In this document: positions 1 through 6,394 of the stretch, piece after piece
Numbering within the stretch: position 1 is the first letter of the stretch
Layout: every line of letters starts with the position of its first letter
Source: Reichenbachiella ulvae
GTDB lineage: Bacteria; Bacteroidota; Bacteroidia; Cytophagales; Cyclobacteriaceae
DNA: 6,437 nucleotides
Assembly (NCBI RefSeq): GCF_025833875.1
Contig: NZ_JAOYOD010000009.1
Span: 1 to 6,437 of the forward strand
Reading direction: 5' to 3'
Translations under genes and position numbers: made by a program
Notes under the pieces: generated by a model
Told to the model about the DNA's origin: nothing
What the model saw: only the letters and a program-made list of their open reading frames with translations
The model's database searches: none

Positions 1-1
1 T

Positions 2-266
2 GCAAATGAAATTATACTCCACTTAATAAAAATAATACTTTATTTTTCAATGGGCTTATTTACTTTTCAAGCTTTTCAAATTGGATCAATTGTAGCCGCT
101 GGAGCGATTATATCATCCATATCTGTGAAATACATATTGCCCTTTTTTAAGTGAAAATGTTTTTAAAAAGGTAGGATATTTAGCAATGGTTTTGTCTGGA
201 GTTATATTGTTATCTACTACCTCCAATAAAATTATTGCTAAAGATCATCCCCCAAATTCATTTTAA
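2..266 (+). pseudogene. C-terminal part of a multi-pass membrane protein, possibly TauE/SafE family, frameshifted and cut by the window edge
   Basis: Frame 2 is open from the left edge to a TGA at 152-154. It encodes about 50 residues rich in Ile, Leu, Phe and Ala with a Lys-Tyr-Ile-Leu-Pro ending. Shifting frame at the T6 run (143-148) continues sensibly as SENVFKKVGYLAMVLSGVILL and runs to a TAA at 264-266. Deleting one T restores the frame. Two hydrophobic helices, a short charged loop (ENVFKK) and a last helix containing SGVILL resemble the C-terminus of TauE/SafE (DUF81) permeases, which move small sulfur-containing or organic anions across the inner membrane. That family call rests on general pattern only. 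The end of the gene is unclear, because the last 20 residues (from ATG 186) could instead be the signal peptide of the following PepSY-like gene. An unrelated small membrane protein remains possible. Confidence 0.4.
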
Positions 267-534
267 ACCATTTTCAAATAGTGTTGAAACGCAACTAGTC
301 TGGAATTCTCAGAAGTGTCTTTGAATTTGAATACAACAAAGGTTTGCAAATGGAGCAAGTAATTAAATATGAAGAGATACCTAAAAGGTTACAGGCTGAT
401 ATAAACACCTAATAAACCAATCTGATAAAGTTTATTATGAAAGAGTTACTAGCATAGGAGAAACATTCTATGAAGTACATGTCATGAAAGATAACAAGCA
501 ACAGAAATATAACTTTATTAATATTCACCTATAA
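259..534 (+). pseudogene. PepSY-like secreted protein (first of two), broken by at least two frameshifts
   Basis: Three frame segments join into one PepSY-like (putative beta-lactamase-inhibitor-like, PF11396-type) domain. Frame 1 at about 259-315 gives FKPFSNSVETQLVWNSQ. Frame 2 from 317 gives VFEFEYNKGLQMEQVIKYEE followed by IPKRLQADINT and TAA at 410-412. Frame 1 from about 409 gives a stretch containing SDKVYYERVTSIGETFYEVH, ending at TAA 532-534. The family layout is visible: a Trp near the start, an aromatic/acidic beta strand, a Glu-Ile-Pro before a helix, then a second strand pair. Such proteins are exported and often lie near two-component systems; their ligand is unknown. No start codon or signal peptide is certain. 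ATG 186 in frame 0 gives a hydrophobic stretch that could be the signal peptide after one more shift. The stop is 14 bases before the next PepSY-like gene, which suggests co-transcription and duplication. Confidence 0.6.
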
Positions 535-548
535 TTAGATCATTCATA

Positions 549-1012
549 ATGAAAAATTTAATGTTTATTTCCGTGTTTTCAATTATGTTTTCCTTTATCT
601 TATGCCCAAAAGGAGCAGGAAGAAAAAGTACCAGACAAAGTCTTATCAGCATTTAAATCTAAATTTCCTGATGCTAAAAAAGTAAGTGGGAAATGGGCAG
701 GTGAAAATGAATGGGAAGCAGAGTTTAAGTTAAATGGTAAAAAATACTCGTCCAATTTCAGTACAAATGGTAAATGGATGGAGACGGAATATGCCATTAA
801 AACATCTGAGATACCTGAAAATATTAATGAAATTCTCAATCAGAATTTCAAAGATTTTAAAATAGAAGAAGCTGAAATTTCCGAAACTGCCTCAGAAAAA
901 GTATATGAATTCGAAATTGAAGTAGATGATGAAGAATATGATGTTTATTATCAATTCGCAAGGTAAATTGACGAAGCAAAAAGAAAGTGAAAATGATGAT
1001 CATGAAGATTAA
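549..1012 (+). pseudogene. PepSY-like periplasmic protein (second of two), with two frameshifts
   Basis: ATG 549 starts a signal peptide, MKNLMFISVFSIMFSF. The mature part continues in frame 1 from about 598 as SYAQKEQEEKVPDKV, so one base is extra near 594-600. Cleavage is likely at SYA|Q. Frame 1 then carries the body to TAA 964-966. A second extra base near 952-958 brings in the native tail SQGKLTKQKESENDDHED, with stop at 1010-1012. Removing both bases gives 153 residues, normal for the family. Landmarks: KVSGKWAGENEWEAEFKLNG, NGKWMETEYAIKTSEIPENI and YEFEIEVDDEEYDVYYQF, which are the two half-repeats of the PepSY-like fold. The tail is very acidic. Expected location is periplasmic; the ligand is unknown. 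A caller would report only the 62-residue piece at 778-966, which lacks both ends. The family call is firm; whether the gene is truly broken is not. Confidence 0.75.
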
Positions 1013-1220
1013 ATTACCTTTAATTCTGAACTAAAACTAATCATATTCAGAAAGCAAAAGGAATAAAAGAAGGCTTCATTCATAAAATAATTGTATCTAT
1101 CCTATAATCTAAAAAATTAGAATGTAAAAAGTCTGAAACTAATCTCAAATAGCTTCAACTTTCATATAAAACCTTTCCGTCAATAAAAAGTAGTCAAGAT
1201 TTTATTGAAATTTTTTAAAA
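1013..1220. other. Gap without a recognisable gene
   Basis: About 208 very AT-rich bases with stops in every frame, between the acidic tail of the second PepSY-like gene and ATG 1221. I see no tRNA, no GC-rich hairpin and no Bacteroidota-type promoter (TTG then TAnnTTTG). Considering the state of the neighbours, a further gene remnant degraded beyond recognition is possible. Confidence 0.5.
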
Positions 1221-1441
1221 ATGGCAACACATTCAGAAATTGTTAAATTTCTTCTAAATCTGATTTTATTCTTGCATTAAATATTCGCATGTATAAAAAC
1301 TCTGCGAATATCGATGAACATGATAATATTTTAACTGAATTAACAACATTGAAATAGGCTCTACAAAGTCAACTATCTGATCTTAATAACAACAAAATGC
1401 ATTTAAATCAAAGCTTTCAATCATCTACTGAAGTTATATAC
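1221..1441 (+). pseudogene. Small unrecognised helical protein, interrupted by a frameshift and an in-frame TAG
   Basis: ATG 1221 opens MATHSEIVKFL in frame 0, which ends at TAA 1278. Frame 2 from about 1256 continues as KSDFILALNIRMYKNSANID, then EHDNILTELTTLK, then TAG at 1355-1357. In the same frame follow ALQSQLSDLNNNKMHLNQSF and QSSTEVIY, up to about 1441. The stretch is rich in Leu, Asn, Gln and Lys with heptad-like Leu spacing after 1330, which suggests an amphipathic or coiled-coil helix. No signal peptide or membrane segment is visible. TAG is one transition from CAG (Gln), which fits the Gln-rich surroundings. I do not recognise the family. Its 3' end runs into the presumed N-terminus of the PAP2 phosphatase, so part of it could belong to that gene. 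That it was coding is inferred from its composition and the continuous reading across two lesions. Confidence 0.35.
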
Positions 1442-2037
1442 TGCTTTATTTGCTTTCGGTTTACTCAGCTTATTTTTTATTTGATAAAGGTGATATTGTA
1501 CTTTTTATCAATGATATCACAGTAATTTCTCGGATGTTTTTTTTAAGCAAATTACCAATTTAGGAAATGGTATTTTTTTGTTACTGCTGTTGCTTCTTGC
1601 TCTACTTTAAAAGATCGGTTTAGTGCTTTAGTAGTTGTTCTGGCCTCAGTAATACATGGTCTTGCCGTATTAGTTTTAAAAAGAGTTTTATTTGAAAGTG
1701 CACCCAGACCAACAGCTTTTTTAGCAACACATCCTTATTACATTTTGTCGATGGCGTGCAGGTACATGCTTCGAGAAGTTTTCCCTCTGGCCACACGACT
1801 ACAGCTTTCGTAATTGCATTTTGTTTGTCTTTATTATTTCAAAAACGTTTGTTGACTTACGCATTCTTGTTTGTCGCATTATTGGTAGCTTATTCCAGAA
1901 TGTATTTACTTCAACATTTCTATATCGATATACTATTTGGGGCCTTAGTCGGCAGTGCTTCTGTCATTATTTCAAGACTAATTGCCATTCAGATTTTCCA
2001 AAAGAGATACTCAAAAGAACATTTTTCTTCATCTTAA
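1397..2037 (+). pseudogene. PAP2-family membrane phosphatase in about five frame pieces, all catalytic motifs retained
   Basis: Pieces: frame 0 about 1434-1481 (LYTALFAFGLLSLFFI), frame 1 about 1480-1515 (FDKGDIVLFIND), frame 0 about 1518-1607 (HSNFSDVFFKQITNLGNGIF then a Leu-rich helix), frame 2 about 1607-1740 (KDRFSALVVVLASVIHGLAV and on), frame 1 1741-2037. The three PAP2 motifs are present: Lys-x8-Arg-Pro (1679-1711), SFPSGHTTTAF with PSGH at 1783-1794, and S-R-x5-H-x3-D (1894-1929). The family hydrolyses phosphate from membrane lipids such as undecaprenyl pyrophosphate, phosphatidate or lipid A, with the active site facing the periplasm. About five or six hydrophobic helices fit. The start is uncertain: ATG 1397 is the only nearby candidate but needs another shift by about 1440. 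Only the last 93 residues (from 1756) form a clean ORF, and they lack the first motif. The substrate cannot be told from sequence. Confidence 0.8.
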
Positions 2038-2109
2038 CTGTATGTATCGGCGAATAACCTTGCTGATAATAGAAATACAATTCAACAAATTCAATACTCT
2101 GATAATATC

Positions 2110-3077
2110 ATGAAAATATCTATTGTAGTCACTCTTTTAAACGAAGAGGACAATATCTTCCCCTTAGTTAACAATGTACAAAAAGCCATGAACGGTATCG
2201 ATTATGAATTGATATTGGTGGATGATGGCTCAACAGATAGCACGGTTTCCAGAATTAAATCTTTGGAAAATAGCAGAATAAAACTCTTAATCTTTTATAA
2301 AAACTACGGTCAAACTTCAGCGATGTCTGCCGGAATTGAAGCCGCCAGCGGAGACTATATAGTGACCATGGATGGCGATTTGCAAAACGACCCAAGCGAT
2401 ATTCCTTTGATGCTCGAAAAGCTTTTAAGAGAAGAATGGGATGTGGTTGCAGGAAGAAGATTAAACAGAAAAGATGGCATGTTTCTTAGAAAAATTCCAA
2501 GTAAAATTGCCAACAGCCTCATTAGAAAACTCACCGACATTAGGATAAACGATTATGGTTGTACGCTAAAGATTTTTAAGAAAGAGATTGCCAAAGATCT
2601 TGGTTTGTATGGAGAGTTACACCGATTTATTCCAGTATTAGCACACTTACAAGGGGCAAGAATTGCAGAAATGAATGTAAAGCATCACCCAAGAGTACAT
2701 GGTAGCTCAAAATATGGATTGGGCAGAACGTTTAAAGTGATGAGTGATTTGATGCTGATGGTGTTTATGAAAAAGTATCTGCAAAAGCCCATTCACCTTT
2801 TTGGGCCAATTGGATTTCTAAGTTTTGCTGTAGGTAGCATTATCAATTTATACTTGCTAATAGCCAAGATGGCTGGCCAAGATATTTGGGAAGGCCATTA
2901 CTAATTCTTGGGATTACCTTGTTATTAGCTGGTATTCAGTTCATTACCTTCGGTTTTATTATGGAGATGAACATGAGAACCTATTACGAGTCTTCAGACA
3001 AAAAGACCTATAGAATTAGAGAAGTGTTTATTGGGAAAGAGAATAACCTAAGTAGAAGTACTTCCAAAGTGTTATAG
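2110..3077 (+). pseudogene. Family 2 glycosyltransferase, DPM1/GtrB-like, with one frameshift before its last membrane helix
   Basis: ATG 2110 begins MKISIVVTLLNEEDNIFPLV, the classic GT2 start. D38-D39 in LILVDDGSTDST bind the nucleotide sugar. M87-D88-G89-D90-LQNDP carries the D-x-D-type metal site. GRRLNRKDG, the conserved GCTLKIF and HHPRVHGSSKYGLGR are typical of polyprenyl-phosphate glycosyltransferases (DPM1, GtrB, ArnC relatives), which move a sugar from UDP or GDP onto undecaprenyl phosphate at the inner membrane. Helix 1 is at residues 231-255. Frame 1 ends at TAA 2902-2904, but frame 0 from about 2886 gives GRPLLILGITLLLAGIQFIT and MRTYYESSDKKTYRIREVF, the usual second helix and tail. 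One G missing from the GGG near 2889 explains it, restoring 322 residues. The catalytic domain is intact and might still fold. It follows the PAP2 gene by 72 bases and precedes the GT9 gene by 23. The sugar is unknown. Confidence 0.85.
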
Positions 3078-3100
3078 TATTTAAAATCTAATTTTTGAGC

Positions 3101-4063
3101 ATGCAAAAGAACCTAATTAATCGCATAGCTATCTTACTACCCAATAAACCATTTTTTGGTGTAATGCTTGTGTAAATTCCATTGTATCAACATTTAAGAG
3201 TGAATTATCCTAATGCTGAAATTTTTGCATGGTCACCAGTAGAAGAAGCATTGTTTTTTGAAGACATTCAGGTTCTAGATAAGGTTAATTTAGTAAAAAA
3301 TAAAAAAATTCAAGGATTAATCGAGATTAGGAAATGGAAACCAGATATATTAATAAATATGCGTCCTGCATCAGAATTTGCTCATCTTATTACATTATGT
3401 AGTAATAGTTCGGTAAAGATAGGTTATGAGACTAAATCTTTATTTAAGTACTTTTATACTTTTTTAGTAACTAAATCACATGGTTATATTGCGTTTAGAT
3501 ATCTCAATCTACTACGACCATTAAAAATTCCGATAAAATTTAATTTTGATGCAATTAGAAAGTTTGAAGGAAACACTTCTTTACCACATAAAAAATCATT
3601 CATATGTTTGATACCAGTTGGAGGAGAAGGAGAACACAAGAGATGGGGGATTGAAAATTTTTGTAGAATGTGTCAATTAATATCACAATATTCTCCATCA
3701 TTACATTATGTATTTCTTTTAGGTAGAAAAGAGAGTGGTTATGTTAGAATCATTGATAAAATGTTAGGGAAAAATGCAAGTACTTATATAAATGCAAATA
3801 TTTATGAAATTGTAAAAATTGTTTCAAATGCAAGAGTAACTATAAGTAATGATTGTGGTCCTGGTCACTTAGCACAAATGTGTGAGGTAAACTATATTGG
3901 ATTATGGGGTTGGAAAGAGGATGAGTCCCCATTTGTAAGAATGAAAGAATGGTTTTTTTCTAGACCAAATGCAATCAGTATTTTACCTCATGAAGAACAA
4001 AAAGACATAAAAACAATTTCTCCAAACGATGTAGCAAACATAGCTATTCAATTTTGTAGATAA
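3101..4063 (+). pseudogene. Family 9 (heptosyltransferase-like) glycosyltransferase with an in-frame TAA near the N-terminus
   Basis: A single frame runs from ATG 3101 to TAA 4061-4063 with one internal stop, TAA at 3173-3175. Upstream of it is MQKNLINRIAILLPNKPFFG then VMLV; downstream is IPLYQHLRVNYPNAEIFAWS. The whole reads as an ADP-heptose:LPS heptosyltransferase-type protein (GT9, GT-B fold) of 320 residues, normal length. CAA to TAA would turn the expected Gln before Ile-Pro into a stop. The donor-site motif ISNDCGPGHLAQM is present with N250-D251 and H256, as is IPVGGEGEHKRWGIENF at the start of the second Rossmann domain. GT9 enzymes work in the cytoplasm on lipid-linked acceptors, adding heptose or a similar sugar to LPS core or O-antigen. 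Spacing of 23 bases to the GT2 gene suggests an operon. Translation from ATG 3182 would lose the first strand and is unlikely to give an active enzyme. The gene looks AT-richer than the GT2 gene. Confidence 0.8.
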
Positions 4064-4373
4064 AATGTAAGTATCAATAAATACAATTCACATTTAAAGC
4101 TTTCAATTTTTTTGAGCAGTTTTAAGTCTGACATCAATTTTCCATTGTCGAATATTGCATAGTTTTATTTGAGACTCTCCTAAAGTACTTTTAAAAGATA
4201 CTTGTTATTTATATTTTCATTTGAATTAGATGATTGTGACACATATATTAAATTCTTTTGTGCAGAATTATCTAAAAGGAGGTCAAGCCTTATACTAAAA
4301 CTAAATAAATAGTTTTTAAACTAATAAATTAGTTGTAACTTACTTTTAATATTTCATTTTTTATTTAGAGAAT
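4064..4373. other. Intergenic region ahead of the serine hydrolase gene
   Basis: 310 AT-rich bases with no + strand gene. It holds two adjacent short inverted repeats (4297-4334) close to the downstream start codon. AAAGGAGG at about 4275-4282 looks like a Shine-Dalgarno sequence but has no start codon at a workable distance. I found no clear TTG / TAnnTTTG promoter pair. On the - strand, 4103-4204 is open and reads plausibly but has no start codon and no recognised family. Confidence 0.6.
4297..4334. repeat. Two tandem imperfectly spaced inverted repeats upstream of the serine hydrolase
   Basis: The first has 7-base arms, AAAACTA (4297-4303) and TAGTTTT (4310-4316), around a 6-base spacer. 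The second has 7-base arms, AACTAAT (4319-4325) and ATTAGTT (4328-4334), around AA. The two share the core AACTA/TAGTT, and the second ends about 40 bases before ATG 4374. That position suits an operator or a leader hairpin. A-T-only arms are also expected by chance in such AT-rich DNA, so function is unproven. Confidence 0.4.
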
Positions 4374-6052
4374 ATGAGGTTATTAAAATCTAAGCTCAGT
4401 CTATTATTATTCAGTGTATTACACTTGTATATCTGTACACATTCTTTTGCTCAACAGACACCTGAAGCTATCTTAAAAAAGACTGACTCATTACTTAATA
4501 ATTTTAACTATGATGCACCAGGTACAGCTGTTTTTGCTGTAAAAGATGGAGAAGTAATTATCAATAAAGCATATGGTTTAGCTAATCTAGAACACAAAGT
4601 TCCAATTACTCCAATTACTGCTTTCGATTTAGCTTCTGTTTCGAAGTGGTTTACAGCTTTTGCTGTTTCCCTACTCATAGAAAAGGGAGACATTAAACCA
4701 GAAGATGATATTAGAAAATATATACCTGAACTTCCAGATTATAGCGATACAATTACCATAAATCATTTACTCCATCATACCAGTGGGTTAAAAAACTTTA
4801 TAACATTGTTGCCCATTGCTGGTTGGTCATTTGATGATAGAATTACATTTAATCAGGTTTTAAACCTAGTTTATACACAGAAAGAACTTGACTTTAGACC
4901 TGGTTCTCAATATAAATATTCGAATACTGGTTACCTTATTTTGGCAGAATTGGTTCAGAAGGTAACTGGTGTATCTTTTCGAGAGTGGACGACTAAAAAT
5001 ATTTTTGAGCCACTAGAAATGGAAAATACACAGTTCGTTGATAACTATTCGGTAATTATTCCCAACCGAGCAAATAGCTATTATGACAATTCTTCTGGCA
5101 TGGAATTTCAGGTTTCTCCCAACAATTATGCAGTTCCAGGACCAAGCTCGCTATATTCCACCGCTAATGATCTGATCAAATGGATGAAGTTTATAGATCA
5201 TCATCCTGATACTTTAAATACTGTGTTCGACAGAATTTTTACACCTGGAAAATTGAATGACGGAACTGAAATTTCACATGGTTATAGTGTGTTGATCAGA
5301 AATTTTCGCAATACTAAACGGATTAGTCATCAAGGATATTGGTTTTCGTTTACCAGCCTGCTGGTTTATTTGCCTGAGTATCATTTATCTATTGGAGTGC
5401 TAAATAACTATGCTATAGGTAACTATAAGGTAGCCCATGAAATAGCTTCCTATTATATTCCTGCCACCTCGATAATAAATCAAGTGGTGAAGAAGATTCA
5501 GTGGAGGCGGTTTTGCCAGAAGCTCTGGAAGATTATATTGGCACTTATAAAATTAATCCCACTAATTATGTGGCAATTATGCAAAAAGGAAAAGAACTAT
5601 GGATGCAGCAAACCAGTGATTATCCACTATTAATGACAGCTATAGGAAATGATAAATTTATTGTAAAAGATAATAGAGATCAACTAATGACTTTTCATAG
5701 AAATGAGTTGAATCAGGTAACACACATTACTGTGAATGGAAAGGAGTGTCCCTTGATGGATAAAAATCATTATGACCCAGATACTCTGCAAGAGTATGCA
5801 GGAGATTATCGAGGAGAAGATATAAAAACCATTTACTCTATAGTTTATATAAATGATACATTAAAACTAGGTCATATTCGAATGGGGAAATTAAGTCTAC
5901 AAAATATCTGGGATGATGATTTCCAAATTTTAGGAGGAAACAGATGGTTTGCAAGCGCTTTAGAATTTATTCGGGATGATTGTGGAGAAATCACAGGATT
6001 TAATCTATCTGAACACAGGTTTCTAAAAGTAAAAAAGAAATTACGATTTTAA
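4374..6052 (+). pseudogene. Exported serine hydrolase (beta-lactamase/class C PBP fold) with C-terminal beta-rich repeats, one frameshift
   Basis: ATG 4374 starts a signal peptide with a hydrophobic core and likely cleavage at HSFA|Q (residue 26). Catalytic features: S88-V-S-K91 (nucleophile Ser and base Lys), Y182-S-N184, HHTSGL at 134-139, and H319-Q-G, the counterpart of the third KTG-like motif. This is the serine beta-lactamase / DD-peptidase / esterase superfamily, usually periplasmic or surface-exposed; the substrate is not predictable. Frame 0 reads well to Q370 (5481-5483), then turns to nonsense. Frame 2 from 5483 continues SGEEDSVEAVLPEALEDYIG to TAA 6050-6052. Adding one A in the AA at 5482-5483 repairs it, giving 559 residues. 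The second part holds two similar modules starting LEDYIGTYKI and LQEYAGDYRG, like the DUF3471 or lipocalin-like tails of Bacteroidota serine hydrolases. Unrepaired, the ORF keeps the whole catalytic domain, so the product may still be active. It probably has its own promoter. Confidence 0.85.
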
Positions 6053-6394
6053 GTATCTAGAGGTAAAAAAACAATTTTTTAAGAATATAATGGGCTATTA
6101 TGTTAAACTATTAATCACTTCCTATTTTATTCAAAAAATTAACTATTATAATCTATTTTGAGTAATAATAAAATATAAATTCATTATAAGTGAAATTTAA
6201 AGATTTTATTCTGATTAGTTCTATTTTACAATAAAATTCAAATTATATAAAGACATATCGCATTCGAAACAAAGAGTAATCTCAAAATAGCAAAATTAAA
6301 ATTATTAACTAATTTATAGGAGCGTGGTTTTGTCTTGTAATTAAACTATTTATATCTGTTTCATATTTAATAATCGGTGCTATTTTAAATCATA
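6053..6394. other. Intergenic region after the serine hydrolase gene
   Basis: About 340 bases of very AT-rich sequence with frequent stops in all frames. Apart from an A/T hairpin just after the stop codon and an isolated GC-richer patch at about 6318-6328, I see nothing recognisable: no tRNA, no GC-rich terminator and no coding fragment. Confidence 0.6.
6064..6081 (+). terminator. Weak terminator-like hairpin after the serine hydrolase
   Basis: TAAAAAA (6064-6070) and TTTTTTA (6075-6081) can pair around the loop ACAA, starting 12 bases after the stop codon. The stem has no G-C pair, so it would be weak. Position and the T run suggest an intrinsic terminator, but chance is a fair alternative in such AT-rich DNA. 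Confidence 0.25.

Noticed and set aside
600..839. - strand open reading frame of 79 codons
   Set aside because: It is antisense to the clearly supported PepSY-like gene and shows no motif, so it is a shadow.
549..1012. Programmed frameshifting as a general mechanism across the window
   Set aside because: The shifts go in both directions, differ in sequence context, lack a shared slippery heptamer or downstream structure, and several genes would need more than one.
1821..2057. Overlapping + strand open frame of 78 codons in the PAP2 gene
   Set aside because: The alternative frame carries the PAP2 motifs, and this one has Cys/Phe/Ile-rich sequence typical of an out-of-frame reading.
2355..2540. 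- strand open reading frame inside the GT2 gene
   Set aside because: Antisense shadow of the GT2 catalytic domain.
3173..3175. Reassignment of TAA/TAG to glutamine as the reason for in-frame stops
   Set aside because: The same genes use CAA and CAG normally for Gln and end with TAA at the expected family lengths. Frameshifts elsewhere would not be explained.
4103..4204. Open stretch of about 33 codons on the - strand ending LCNIRQWKIDVRLKTAQKN, which reads like protein
   Set aside because: It has no start codon, a stop immediately upstream, and no family I recognise. It could be a remnant, but chance cannot be excluded.
4272..4285. AAAGGAGG as a ribosome binding site
   Set aside because: No start codon lies within a workable distance, and other genes in the window do not use Shine-Dalgarno sequences.
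4508..4693. - strand open reading frame inside the serine hydrolase gene
   Set aside because: Antisense shadow of the catalytic domain containing the S-x-x-K motif.
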